Part shown: positions 43,718 through 52,945 of the stretch, piece by piece | Position numbering within the stretch: the stretch's first letter is position 1 | Layout of the letters: each line of letters begins with the position of its first letter | NCBI RefSeq assembly: GCF_020034665.1 | Contig: NZ_JAIQDI010000002.1 | Location: forward strand, 2,685,986-2,749,985 | DNA length: 64,000 bases | Reading direction: 5' to 3' | Source: Niabella beijingensis | GTDB taxonomy: Bacteria; Bacteroidota; Bacteroidia; Chitinophagales; Chitinophagaceae | Program-made: the position numbers and the translations under genes | The notes under the pieces: generated by a model | Told to the model about the DNA's origin: nothing | The model's input: the letters and a program-made list of their open reading frames with translations, nothing else | Database searches by the model: none

Positions 43718-44992
43718 ATGGAACGATCACTACACAAAACGCTATGGTTCTATATTCAAACCGACCGGTTCCTGGCCGCAACTTTTTTTCTGCTCGTATT
43801 TGCTTTCGCCTACAGTCCTGCTACTACATTGAGTTTCTCTATGCCCGACGACCATTGGATGTTGCTAAAAAACGATTACGTTCATCCCGATAAAATGGAT
43901 GTACCCTACTTTGAAACCATATTCAACAGGATCAATAACATCCAGTATTCACCATTAAATACACTTTATTACTACCTGGTTTATCAGATCAATGGCTTTG
44001 ATCCATTTTACTTTCATCTGATGAATATTATTATACATTTTTTTAACGCTATTCTTGTCTTCCGCTTATCTCTTAAACTGCTGGAGGCCTTCTCTATACC
44101 TAACAGTTTGCTCATAGCCTATACTGTTGTATTATTTTGGGCTATCCACCCAATGCATGTGGAAGCAGTAGCATGGATATCCGGGTCAAAGATTCTGTTT
44201 TGCACCTTATTTACATTAGTCTCCTTCAACCAGTTTATTTCTGCTGTTCGTAGCAATAAATGGTATTATTATCTGCTTAGTTTTCTAACTTTTGTCATAT
44301 CCTTTTACTTCAAAGAGCAGGCAATAATTACACCTGTAATGTTGCTCATGTTTGTGGTTTTTTATAAACTTCACCATTTAAAAAGGATCCGGTTGTCAGT
44401 CGGAGAAACACTGTTTCTTTTGCTATCATTCGGAGCCGCAATCTACTTCGGCCTATATACCATTCACGTAAACTATAAGGAGGACCTGGATTTTCCGCCG
44501 ATAAACTATTATCCGATTACACAAAGAGTTTTGCTTATAGCCTATTGCTTTTACTTTTACTCAGTCAACCTAATCGCTCCCCATGGATTAAACTATCACA
44601 GGGAGTTTCCTTTTGTTCCGTATCAGCATACACCCCCTGAATTTGTTGGCTACCTGATTTATTCCATAGCTGCCATCATAGTAATCTTCTATATTGTCTG
44701 GCGTTCGAAAAACCGGCATTTCTACCTGCTCTGCTTGCTAATTGGCTTAGCACAACTATCACTTGAATTGCAGGTAATACCCATGACGCGTCCCGCCATT
44801 TTTGCCGACCGGTATATGTACTTTCCCGCAATCGTTTTTATCGCCGCCATTACAGTGGCATTGACGGCATTAAGAAAATATCCTTTTGCAAAACTTCTTT
44901 ATAAGCCGGTAGTAATTGCATACCTGTTATACTTCACCCTATACAGCAACCAGATGGCAAATTACTGGCATAACTTAAATATGATTAGATAA
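43718..44992 (+). CDS. TMTC-like polytopic membrane protein (GT-C fold)
   Basis: 424 residues with about ten TM segments. The first loop has MPDDHWMLLKNDYV, the acidic pair seen in GT-C enzymes. A TMTC-like block follows: YFHLMNIIIHFFNAILVFRL and AIHPMHVEAVAWISGSK, closely like the NxxxHxxNAxLxF and HPxHVEAVAWI motifs of TPR-containing O-mannosyltransferases. The C-terminal TPR domain of those proteins is absent. It starts 11 bp after the previous gene, and its stop overlaps the next ATG (tAATGA). Confidence 0.78.
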   Translation: MERSLHKTLWFYIQTDRFLAATFFLLVFAFAYSPATTLSFSMPDDHWMLLKNDYVHPDKMDVPYFETIFNRINNIQYSPLNTLYYYLVYQINGFDPFYFHLMNIIIHFFNAILVFRLSLKLLEAFSIPNSLLIAYTVVLFWAIHPMHVEAVAWISGSKILFCTLFTLVSFNQFISAVRSNKWYYYLLSFLTFVISFYFKEQAIITPVMLLMFVVFYKLHHLKRIRLSVGETLFLLLSFGAAIYFGLYTIHVNYKEDLDFPPINYYPITQRVLLIAYCFYFYSVNLIAPHGLNYHREFPFVPYQHTPPEFVGYLIYSIAAIIVIFYIVWRSKNRHFYLLCLLIGLAQLSLELQVIPMTRPAIFADRYMYFPAIVFIAAITVALTALRKYPFAKLLYKPVVIAYLLYFTLYSNQMANYWHNLNMIR

Positions 44993-45609
44993 TGACCCGA
45001 GATAAAAAAATAATCCGAGCGCTAACTTTCTTGTTCATACTCTCTACCAGCTTTTCATTATATGCACTGTTGGCAAAAAAAAACACAGCTGCGCCCGTGT
45101 TTCTGTTCATGTATGATAAACAGCGCCGTTTTCTAAGCGAAGATTCGCTTAGCCGTCCGGAATTCTGGGACAATTACCCGTATTACATTCTCGTAAGCAT
45201 GCACAAAAGCATTCATCTGGAAAGATATGCCAGCGATGAGAAAAGCAAAAGTCTGATCGAGGATCGCCTGAAAGCCAACAAAAGGTTATTCTACCGGTTT
45301 CACTACGTAGCAGGCCAGGATTCGGTTTATCACCAAACGCTTCAATCTGTCACCCAATCAGGCAGACAGGTAGTTTTACTAACAGATAGAAACTCTGTGG
45401 CCTATTTGAATAACTTTATTGATACCAGTAAGCACAATATAGACATTGTAGATGTAACAGACCTGCCTATATACCTGGAAAAGCCAGGGCTTTCTTACTT
45501 CTTCAGAGTATCTAAAAACAACACAGTAGTTGATCTTTTTGTACCACGAAAAGAGCTGCCTGAAGTGACCGACAAATACATTAGTTACGTCTTTTCAACA
45601 AGCAAATGA
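44992..45609 (+). CDS. Small membrane-anchored protein within the GT-C operon
   Basis: 205 residues with one N-terminal hydrophobic segment (IIRALTFLFILSTSFSLYAL) that acts as an anchor or signal, and a soluble part (YDKQRRFLSEDSLSRPEFWD; YYILVSMHKSIHLERYA; FHYVAGQDSVYHQTLQSV). No family is recognised. It overlaps the preceding stop by one base and the following ATG by four (ATGA), so all genes here are translated as a coupled unit. A role as a non-catalytic partner of the glycosyltransferases is inferred. Confidence 0.65.
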   Translation: MTRDKKIIRALTFLFILSTSFSLYALLAKKNTAAPVFLFMYDKQRRFLSEDSLSRPEFWDNYPYYILVSMHKSIHLERYASDEKSKSLIEDRLKANKRLFYRFHYVAGQDSVYHQTLQSVTQSGRQVVLLTDRNSVAYLNNFIDTSKHNIDIVDVTDLPIYLEKPGLSYFFRVSKNNTVVDLFVPRKELPEVTDKYISYVFSTSK

Positions 45610-47225
45610 AAGGCCGGAGCAACTATTTTAAAAGATTGTGTTTAATCCGCAACAATAAACCTGTTGTGTATAACATTGCCAGCATTGCAGTATTTCTATA
45701 TTTTCTTTTTTGGTGGACCTACAAACTGGCAAGTCTCCCAGGCCTACATGGAGATGAAGCCTGGTTTGCGTTGAAGGGAGTGGAATTTAATCAAAGTGGC
45801 ATTCATGAATTACAAGGTATGAATTCCTATACCGGAATATTTCAGTCCCTCTTTGACAGCATTTTTTTCAAGATCTTCCATATCGGTATAATAGAAATGC
45901 GGGTTACCGGTGTAATACTCAATTTGTCAGCAATTGCCATTTTATATTCAGTCTTTCGGTCCCTAAGAAAACCAAAGACATTCATTATCTTCTCCCTGCT
46001 TCTGTCTCAATCGGCGCTTTTTCTAATTTCACCCCGTGTAGCCTGGGAGGTAAATACCTTCACATTTTTCTCTATTGCTGTTCTTTTTGCATCTGCTGTC
46101 CGAATACTTACCAACAATAAACGATCTAACGGGTTGAATCATTGGCTTTTCCTTGCTGCTAACCTATTCGGATCGTACAACCATATCATATTTTCCTGCG
46201 TATCCCTATCGGCGCTGTGCGCCTATATTTTATGGTGCATACATAGTAGGTCTATCATTAAAAGACATTTCGGAATACTCCTTTTCCTCAATGCAGGCAA
46301 CGTTACAGCATTGTTTGTAGTAATGCAAGCGAATTTATTTAAGTCATTACAGCAACAATTGTGGGCACCGGTTCTGGCTTGCCTGGCACTGATTATTGAG
46401 GCGTTCGTTTTATATCATTTCACCAACAAATCCAGCCACACCGATATCGTTCCCTGCAAACTGAACAACAATACTTCAGCTCTTGCCACGATCGTTGTGC
46501 ACTTGATAATCGCTTTTTGCCTCGCATCATTCATGTTCTATCATGGGATCGCCCTGATAGATGTATTTTCAAATTATCGTCTATTGATGCATGCTTACTC
46601 TTATCCCGTTTCCCCGATACTGGAAACTATTATGACAACAGCAGCAGTGGTGTTGATGGGATCTCTTGCCTACTGCCTCGCAAATGACCTGTTTAGTAGA
46701 AAAAAATCGCCTGTAGCCTTTTTTATTGTGATCTACATGGGAGCGCTCTCCTTTTATACAGAAAGAACATCTTTCAGGTATTATCTCGCTATTTCTATCA
46801 TCCTGATCTTATATCTCGCTTGGCGGGCAAGTACACCGGGGATGCGAAAACAACCATTATTTGCTGCAGCAACAGGTATGTTTCTTTGTCTGAATCTTTC
46901 GTTAATTACTATATTCCGTTCGGACTATAAAATAAAAAAGGCACTGAGGTTCCAGATTGGTAACGGACAGGTTGAAACTTCAGCGCATTTTCTACCGAAT
47001 CAACCACTTATAGACTCATTAGCCCAAAATAAAATTGGTGATATACGGTATGGTTCCGGCCGCTATTTTATGGAACAGCCGATCCTATTTTACAAACTTC
47101 TACGCCCCTGGAACGAACAAAAAGAAAAAAGCGCAGCTATCAGCTATGATTATCGGGGAACAGGCAAAGATGGTTTTATATTCCAGACTTCTACCGCCGA
47201 TAATATTCCGCTTCCATCAAAATGA
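45606..47225 (+). CDS. ArnT/PMT-like glycosyltransferase of the GT-C fold
   Basis: 539 residues with about ten to twelve TM segments. The first periplasmic loop carries GLHGDEAWFALKGVEFNQSG, the D-E motif of the ArnT/PMT group, followed by YTGIFQSLFDSIFFKIFHIG. ArnT-like enzymes transfer a sugar from a polyprenyl phosphate to lipid A or proteins. It closes the operon of three GT-C genes and one small protein. The C-terminal domain is short and not recognised. Confidence 0.82.
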   Translation: MKGRSNYFKRLCLIRNNKPVVYNIASIAVFLYFLFWWTYKLASLPGLHGDEAWFALKGVEFNQSGIHELQGMNSYTGIFQSLFDSIFFKIFHIGIIEMRVTGVILNLSAIAILYSVFRSLRKPKTFIIFSLLLSQSALFLISPRVAWEVNTFTFFSIAVLFASAVRILTNNKRSNGLNHWLFLAANLFGSYNHIIFSCVSLSALCAYILWCIHSRSIIKRHFGILLFLNAGNVTALFVVMQANLFKSLQQQLWAPVLACLALIIEAFVLYHFTNKSSHTDIVPCKLNNNTSALATIVVHLIIAFCLASFMFYHGIALIDVFSNYRLLMHAYSYPVSPILETIMTTAAVVLMGSLAYCLANDLFSRKKSPVAFFIVIYMGALSFYTERTSFRYYLAISIILILYLAWRASTPGMRKQPLFAAATGMFLCLNLSLITIFRSDYKIKKALRFQIGNGQVETSAHFLPNQPLIDSLAQNKIGDIRYGSGRYFMEQPILFYKLLRPWNEQKEKSAAISYDYRGTGKDGFIFQTSTADNIPLPSK

Positions 47226-47517
47226 CAATGTCAAGTGCTAACGCTATCGGTGATACGGTTAATTTCCAGGCACGCTATCCTAACAAAGAATAACCTAACA
47301 CTATATAGACCATCAATGGGCGATTCAATTATCGCCGCAATAGAAAACACCACAACTGTAGATTTCAGCAACTGCCAATCAAATACAAGCACAATTAGTT
47401 AGAAATTAAATAATTAAGTAATTAAATGCCCGCCTTTAAGTGAACACTACCGTGGACCACGAATTGGACACTATGCCTTGTATTTTCTTGTATTATTTTG
47501 ACCTGGGGAAAAACAAA
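47226..47517. other. Non-coding gap between the GT-C operon and tRNA-Pro
   Basis: About 290 bp without a gene. At 47442-47475 three spaced copies of a motif like GAACACTA / GGACCACG / GGACACTA (about 12 bp apart) resemble the end of an insertion sequence, but no transposase is present. Confidence 0.45.
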
Positions 47518-47549
47518 AATGCCCATAAAACCTGCATTTTATGGGCATT
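47518..47549 (-). terminator. Intrinsic terminator of tRNA-Pro
   Basis: A 13-base perfect inverted repeat (AATGCCCATAAAA with TTTTATGGGCATT) around a 6-base loop; on the minus strand it is followed by TTTGTTTTT. It lies 26 bp beyond the 3' end of tRNA-Pro. Confidence 0.85.
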
Positions 47550-47574
47550 TAGCCTGCTTTGATATGCTTAAAAG

Positions 47575-47648
47575 TCGGGATGACTGGATTCGAACCAGCG
47601 GCCTCTTCGTCCCGAACGAAGCGCGCTACCGGGCTGCGCTACATCCCG
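47575..47648 (-). tRNA. tRNA-Pro(CGG)
   Basis: On the minus strand: acceptor CGGGATG/CATCCCG, discriminator A at 47575, anticodon arm CTTCG-TTCGGGA-CGAAG giving anticodon CGG (reads the Pro codon CCG), T arm CTGG-TTCGAAT-CCAG. CCA is not encoded. It marks the right end of the AT-rich accessory stretch. Confidence 0.95.
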
Positions 47649-47860
47649 AAAAGAGAAGGGGCCGCAATATAAAATAAGTTTTGGAAATTCCGGATAGATC
47701 TGCTGAATTATTTCCGGACAGGTAATGATTTTCATTCAGCGGAGCATCCCGGTTCCCTGGCGGGATTACCGGCTGAAAAAATGACCCTGACAACCATCCT
47801 GAAGATTTCAATATCGCCGGCTTCTATAGATGTTACATCCGGGTTTCAGCAACACAACTC

Positions 47861-48457
47861 CTACTCTAATACTTTCCTAAATGTCAAATTAATTCGGGGC
47901 GTCATCGGAAGAACGGATTTTGCGATACGATGTTCCCAGCGTTCCTGCAGGCCCGGCTTCATAAGCAATAAAGCACCATGCTCCAGCTGCAATGAATGCC
48001 GTTGACGATGATCCTGCTTATTGCGGAACTCAAAGTGGCGCACCTGGCCGATGCTTACCGATGCGATTTCAGTCTTCAGTCCGGTCAAGCTATCCTTATC
48101 GCTGTGCCAGGCAACCGAATCATTTTCATCCCGGTAATAATTCAGCAAAACCCCATTAAACCAGTGACCCGTATAAAGCTGAAGCCGTTCGCGGATGCTT
48201 TGCAGCTCGTCGGTCCATCGAAGTGCCTCCCTTTTATTTTCGTCCCGGGTCCGCCGGTCACCATACCAGGCAGAAAGCCGGGGTGTCAGCACCTCTTTAT
48301 CATACATCATTACCCTGGCTTGTTGCCACGGAACGGTATTTATTAATAAGGGCAATAAGTAATTCCCTTCCTCCGGCGACAGGAATTCCGATGTATATTC
48401 CATCAGATCCCCCGGGAGTAAAAGCTGTTCATTCTGATCAAAAAGTTGCTGCTGCAT
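47861..48457 (-). CDS. alkB: Alpha-ketoglutarate-dependent dioxygenase AlkB-like (DNA alkylation repair)
   Basis: 198 residues with the AlkB2-like pattern: product/substrate strand LTPRLSAWYGD, iron ligands His118-x-Asp120 in AWHSDKDS, distal His176 in WEHRIAKS, and the 2-oxoglutarate Arg in RINLTFRK (188-195). The family motif NYYRDENDSVAWHSD is present. It uses Fe(II), oxygen and 2-oxoglutarate to remove methyl groups from 1-methyladenine and 3-methylcytosine in DNA. It is a single gene, with no Ada regulator nearby, divergent from the VOC gene. Confidence 0.95.
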   Translation of the reverse strand: MQQQLFDQNEQLLLPGDLMEYTSEFLSPEEGNYLLPLLINTVPWQQARVMMYDKEVLTPRLSAWYGDRRTRDENKREALRWTDELQSIRERLQLYTGHWFNGVLLNYYRDENDSVAWHSDKDSLTGLKTEIASVSIGQVRHFEFRNKQDHRQRHSLQLEHGALLLMKPGLQERWEHRIAKSVLPMTPRINLTFRKVLE

Positions 48458-48656
48458 CCGGGTCTTATTTAATTTTCCGGATACAAATATCCAATATTTT
48501 TAGCTAAAAAGCTAATTTATTTAGCATCTCTAATAACCAACCCTGCTCCGTCTGCCTCCCGTAGTTTCCCTCTTACCGTCGCGGGTCTTCCCCTCTCCTG
48601 ACATACCCTTGTCATTTCGCAGATTTATGTTGCAGGCTCATTTAAAAAAAGCAAAA

Positions 48657-49067
48657 ATGAATTTAGTATCCATTCGCATTATTACAGCCGGGATCGATAC
48701 CCTGGTAAAGTTCTATGAGCAGATAACCGGGGCTGCTGCCATACGCTACACCCCCGATTTTGCCGAATTAAAAACAAAAACGGCCACCCTGGCTATCGGG
48801 AGTACCAGAACACTGGATTTTTTCGGAGGTGCAGGTGTCGCCCAGCCCGCTGCCAACCGCAGCACCATCATAGAATTTATGGTGGAAGATGTAGCGGCTG
48901 AGTACAAAAGACTGGCTGCATTGCTGCAATCATATATCGTCCAGGAACCGACCTTAATGCCCTGGGGCAATAAGTCGCTTCTGTTTCGTGACCCCGACGG
49001 CAATTTAGTAAACCTCTTCACTCCGGTGACACCGGAATCGATCCGGAAATTTAAAACGGAACAATAG
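48657..49067 (+). CDS. VOC-superfamily protein (glyoxalase/bleomycin resistance-like)
   Basis: 136 residues from ATG 48657, preceded by AAAAAGCAAAA and a TATGTTGC box near 48627. One paired beta-alpha-beta-beta-beta module at each half: LVSIRIITAGIDTLVKFYEQ and SLLFRDPDGNLVNLFTPV. The usual metal-binding pair is poorly conserved in the first half (no His in the opening strand), so binding rather than catalysis is possible. Small VOC proteins often give resistance to antibiotics or detoxify aldehydes; the ligand is unknown. Confidence 0.82.
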   Translation: MNLVSIRIITAGIDTLVKFYEQITGAAAIRYTPDFAELKTKTATLAIGSTRTLDFFGGAGVAQPAANRSTIIEFMVEDVAAEYKRLAALLQSYIVQEPTLMPWGNKSLLFRDPDGNLVNLFTPVTPESIRKFKTEQ

Positions 49068-49187
49068 CGTCATGCAGGAGAATGAAATGTCCGTTCCGGT
49101 GGCTGTATGTTGCGGCGGCCGGTCCTTTGGGCATGCCACCTATTAAAATACCGGAAAACCGGTAGCGGCTCCCCGAATAAATTCAGA

Positions 49188-49195
49188 TAGATTTG
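49188..49195 (+). promoter_or_regulatory. -7 promoter box of the 49217 gene
   Basis: TAGATTTG fits TAnnTTTG and lies 21 bp before ATG 49217. No clear -33 box. Confidence 0.4.
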
Positions 49196-49216
49196 TAGTC
49201 ACTAAAATGTCATTCT

Positions 49217-49603
49217 ATGAAAAAGGGAACGTTTCTTACGTTGTTAACGCTGGTAAGCTTCTTTGTTTCCGTCTCTGTAATACATGCAACAACTACTATG
49301 ACGCGGTCCGCGGACCCGGTGGTCATTGAAGTGGTGACAAAGCATACATCCATCAGCGATGCGCTGCTGGCGGCAAAAGCAGCCTTACTGAAACAAAAGT
49401 TTATTCTGGACGGCACAATGGGTGAAACAACATTCACCGCAAAAAGGACCACCGGTTCTCACGCCGATTATTACGTTGCAGATGTAACCGGCAAGCTCGA
49501 TGGCGGCAAGACCAAACTTACCATTTCCTTTGTAAAAGTAGGAACCGGGTTATTAAAGGTTCAGAAAATGGCCAATGCCGTTAAGGTCGAGCTGGAAAAA
49601 TAA
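49217..49603 (+). CDS. Small secreted protein of unknown function
   Basis: 128 residues with a Sec signal (MKKGTFLTLLTLVSFFVSVS, cleavage near HATT). The mature part (about 100 residues) has an alpha/beta pattern (ISDALLAAKAALLKQKFILD; GETTFTAKRTTGSHADYYV; LTISFVKVGTGLLKVQKMAN), as in small periplasmic domains of about 100 residues that bind a ligand or lipid. No family is recognised. It has its own -7 box and no partner gene. Confidence 0.72.
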   Translation: MKKGTFLTLLTLVSFFVSVSVIHATTTMTRSADPVVIEVVTKHTSISDALLAAKAALLKQKFILDGTMGETTFTAKRTTGSHADYYVADVTGKLDGGKTKLTISFVKVGTGLLKVQKMANAVKVELEK

Positions 49604-50236
49604 CGGTTCCTGTTGTGGTGCTGCAAAATACCACGTCCGGAAGGGATCGCGGCAGGTTGGTAATGTGATTTCGATGCTACCATGCTGATCACATTTCCAT
49701 TATTGCTTCCGGTAGTGCAACGCCACACAACCTGATTGTAAAGGGATGACATCTACCAGGATCAGATCAAGCTGTTGCTGAAGACGCCCTTCATCCAGCA
49801 GCCGTCTTCCGCCCTTCGCCGGGATTAAAAATAGTGTGATCGCAATAGCCGTTCAGGCTGAGGTTCATACCGAATGTTACCGATCGCATTGCTGTTCTAT
49901 CCTGATTGTAAGGATATCGTTCAAAATTAAAAAAAATCGTCCATCATGACGGGAACGATCTCCGACAAAAGGAGTTTTTTTAAAACCCAGGGGGTTAAAA
50001 ATCAGATAATGAATGTTCCTGACAGAGCCTTGTTCTTTCATCAGCCGGCTTGCTGCGGCACAACTGCTTGTCACTAAAATTCATTACAACTCCCCTATGG
50101 TACATTTTATAACTTGCAGCTCTGTATACTTAGGTTTACCTAAAATGGAACTGCCAGGGTTTTCACCTTGGCTTTTTTGGTCTGCATCATTTCAAACAAT
50201 AGCCTGCGCCCTTGGGAAAGGCGCTCTTTACCCTTT
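49604..50236. other. Non-coding gap between convergent genes
   Basis: About 630 bp with no supported gene. CCTGATTGTAA occurs at 49731 and 49901. A weak hairpin CTCC-GGAG followed by seven T (49960-49981) and an inverted repeat ATCGTTC/GAACGAT may serve as terminators. Confidence 0.45.
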
Positions 50237-51718
50237 TTATAACTGTGATATCAATGCCGTTACTTTGTCTTTAAGCTCTTTATTATCCGGCTTAAAGTGC
50301 AATGCCTTTTTATAAACATGGAGGGCTTCTTTCTTTTTACCCGTTTCGAGTAACACATCGCCATATACCTGGCAAAGCAGGGCATCGTTCGGATAAAGCA
50401 GATACCCTGTCCGGAATGTTTCAAATGATTCCTCAAATTTCCCGGTACGGAAAAATTCATACCCCATCGCCACCCAGTCGATAGCACCCATCGTGTAATG
50501 AGCCGTATCTTCCCTGTTATCCATAAAATTCAACAGCGCAGTATTGGCTCCGCGGGTAACGATATCCCTGCCATAAGGAAAAGTCACGGGTGTTTTTAGC
50601 CGTTCCATAGGTAAACGGTGTAACAAACGCAGGCAATTGAATGCGGAGGCGCTGATGCCGGCACTGTTGCCATTATCAAGAAGAATAACTGAAGTACCCG
50701 TGGAAAGGCGCTGCAACAATATTGTGCTGGTACCATTTTTGAACCCGGAATGAAAGACCATTTTTCCAAGCTGGCTATCCTGGAGAAGAAACCAACCAAG
50801 ACCAAAATTAACCGTTCCCGGATAGTGCGGGCAGGTAGCTGGTTTTCCATTATTGAGCTTCACAGGTGTAAACATCTTTGCCAACGTTGCCGTTCTGAGC
50901 AATTTGCCGGTCATCAGGGCCCGGTCGAAAGCAAACAGATCCGGAGCAGTGCTTACTACCAAACCCGGTCCCACCACACCTCCGGAAGCATGTAGAAACC
51001 GTTGATTGCGGGCGACAGTATCTGCTGTTACCAGGGTGGACGCATAATAGGTCGGGTACATAAGCGGCAATGCCCGGTTCCCATCCCGGACCGGGGCATT
51101 AAAACGGCTTATATATGTATGCCGCATCCCGGCAGGTTTGAAAATGTACTTTTGAAGATATGCTTCAAAACCCATCCCGCTTTGCCGTTCAACGATCAAC
51201 GCAAGCAGTGCTATTCCGGGACTTGAATAGCTCCATTTGTCGCCCGGTTCAAAAAGCAGCTTTACGCCATTTTTCAATACCGGCAAAATAGCTTCATTCG
51301 TCATTACCCGTTCCGGAGCGGCGTCGAGCAGCTTGTCAAATATTTCAAAATCCGGTAAACCGGAAGTATGAGAAAGCAGGTGTTCGATCTTTACTGAAGG
51401 ATAAGGAAACTCCGGCAGATACTGCTGCACCGGATTTTGCAGTTTTATTTTCCCCTGTTCCTGCATTTGCATTACTGCCACCGCCGCAAACACTTTTGAA
51501 AGCGAGGCAAGCTCATAACGCGTCGAATCGTTGTTATGCATACCATTTGACCGGGTAAAAACAACACGATCTCCCTGACCGATCAATACACTGCCATGAA
51601 AGAATCCAAATTGAGAAAGAGAGGAAAATAAACTATCCAACGCAGTGTGCGGGAACTGTGTTGCTCCCCGTAAAACCAACCCAAGCAGGGCCAGCATGGT
51701 AAAAAGCAGCTTTAACAT
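50237..51718 (-). CDS. Serine hydrolase of the beta-lactamase/class C family with C-terminal TPR
   Basis: 493 residues with a signal peptide (MLKLLFTMLALLGLVLRGAT). The class C-type domain has the catalytic S72-x-x-K75 in ELASLSKVFA, the YSS triad element (164-166) in KWSYSSPGIAL, and an HSG near 315 (MVFHSGFKNG) replacing KTG. From about 430 a TPR-like stretch ends the protein (DALLCQVYGDVLLETGKKKE). Such proteins are more often peptidases or esterases than true beta-lactamases. A -7 box lies at 51797-51804. It is a single-gene unit. Confidence 0.9.
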   Translation of the reverse strand: MLKLLFTMLALLGLVLRGATQFPHTALDSLFSSLSQFGFFHGSVLIGQGDRVVFTRSNGMHNNDSTRYELASLSKVFAAVAVMQMQEQGKIKLQNPVQQYLPEFPYPSVKIEHLLSHTSGLPDFEIFDKLLDAAPERVMTNEAILPVLKNGVKLLFEPGDKWSYSSPGIALLALIVERQSGMGFEAYLQKYIFKPAGMRHTYISRFNAPVRDGNRALPLMYPTYYASTLVTADTVARNQRFLHASGGVVGPGLVVSTAPDLFAFDRALMTGKLLRTATLAKMFTPVKLNNGKPATCPHYPGTVNFGLGWFLLQDSQLGKMVFHSGFKNGTSTILLQRLSTGTSVILLDNGNSAGISASAFNCLRLLHRLPMERLKTPVTFPYGRDIVTRGANTALLNFMDNREDTAHYTMGAIDWVAMGYEFFRTGKFEESFETFRTGYLLYPNDALLCQVYGDVLLETGKKKEALHVYKKALHFKPDNKELKDKVTALISQL

Positions 51719-52208
51719 ATATACTTTTTAAACTTCTGTTAGAGTTGAATGATATCTTTCAGGCGCTTTTTCGCAGAAATTCATCGTCGCATTTTGCAAA
51801 AGTACCTCAATCATTTCACACTTTATATTGTCGCCGAAAAAACAAAAATGTTACAATTCCCATTCCTCCCTTCTTTCCTCCCCTCTGATGTCAGCACCCT
51901 TGTAGCACTACAAAATTGCACTGCAAGAAAATATTACGCCCAAACAAACACTTCACAGGATTAAGTTACAATGCATGAAGGGCTAAAACACACCGGGCAA
52001 CAGCAAATCAATTGCGAAAAATCCTATATTTATACAAGCAACGGGTTCAGATAAATTATCGTAGGTTTTACCAAACGATGCATCTGTTTAACGGGTAGCT
52101 TAAGCAAATAAAGCGCTGCTGCCATACTACCGGCAATAATCCGGTATTCTATAACACATCACAAGATCATGATTGTTTATGCAATTGGGGCAATGTCAAA
52201 AAATCAGA
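51719..52208. other. Non-coding gap between divergent genes
   Basis: About 490 bp. It holds TACTTTTG at 51797-51804 (minus strand), a possible -7 box of the serine hydrolase gene. Nothing else is supported. Confidence 0.45.
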
Positions 52209-52709
52209 ATGGCTAAAAATAAAAATGAGATGAATCCTTTTCTTCTGTTACTATTAGCACCCTTATTGTTTATCTGTCCATCTTCTGCAGAAAACGGTTA
52301 CGCCCGCGGCTTTTATTCCGGTGATCAGGCATCCGGGAATATAAAAGTCGCGGAGCATGGAAACAATTTTCAACACCTACCTGCTCCGGAGGTGCAAAAG
52401 AAGAAAGTACTGATAAGCGGTTATTTCGAGGGGAATGAACCATTCTGGAATATGGAGATAAGGGACAACCTGTTTATCCTTCATTGTGTTAATGATACGG
52501 AAAAAGACACCCTTTATCTGTCAAAAAAAGAAGCTCATAGTGAAACATACGCTTTCCACAGCAAAAAGGCCTTCGGGATCATCAGGAAATCAGACGGGCA
52601 TTGCAAACTGGATATTACCGAAGAAGAGGGCCCGACGCATGAAATTTATTTCAGTTATAAAAATGCAACTTACAGGGGCTGTGGTAAATTAAAATTTCAA
52701 ACTAAATAA
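52209..52709 (+). CDS. Secreted COG3650-like protein
   Basis: 166 residues from ATG 52209 (ATG 52230 is possible too). N-terminal hydrophobic segment FLLLLLAPLLFICPSSAENG. The mature part carries GYFEGNEPFWNMEI and, near the end, NATYRGCGKLKF. These two motifs (EPFW and YxGCG) are those of small periplasmic proteins annotated as COG3650 or as MliC-like. The role is unknown, possibly cell-envelope related. There are no neighbours on the same strand within 200 bp. Confidence 0.65.
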   Translation: MAKNKNEMNPFLLLLLAPLLFICPSSAENGYARGFYSGDQASGNIKVAEHGNNFQHLPAPEVQKKKVLISGYFEGNEPFWNMEIRDNLFILHCVNDTEKDTLYLSKKEAHSETYAFHSKKAFGIIRKSDGHCKLDITEEEGPTHEIYFSYKNATYRGCGKLKFQTK

Positions 52710-52895
52710 GGACGGGATCTAGCCTGATTAGTATTTGTAAAACAGAAGTACTTATGTCACCGTTCAATACCCTGCTTCCCCCTGGTGCTGGCAGCCGTAC
52801 CTCTTTTTTAATCCGGGCAAGAAACAAAACAGCTTCATTGGTCGATTCAAAAAGTTGTTGATCGATTGGCTCTTTTAACCGGGATAGGTGGTTTT

Positions 52896-52903
52896 TAAGT
52901 TTG
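52896..52903 (+). promoter_or_regulatory. -7 promoter box of the collagen-like lipoprotein gene
   Basis: TAAGTTTG fits TAnnTTTG, 42 bp before ATG 52946. The -33 element is not clear. Confidence 0.4.
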
Positions 52904-52945
52904 TATCAGAAAAAATACTGCGTTCAGATTTAAAAATCTACTATT

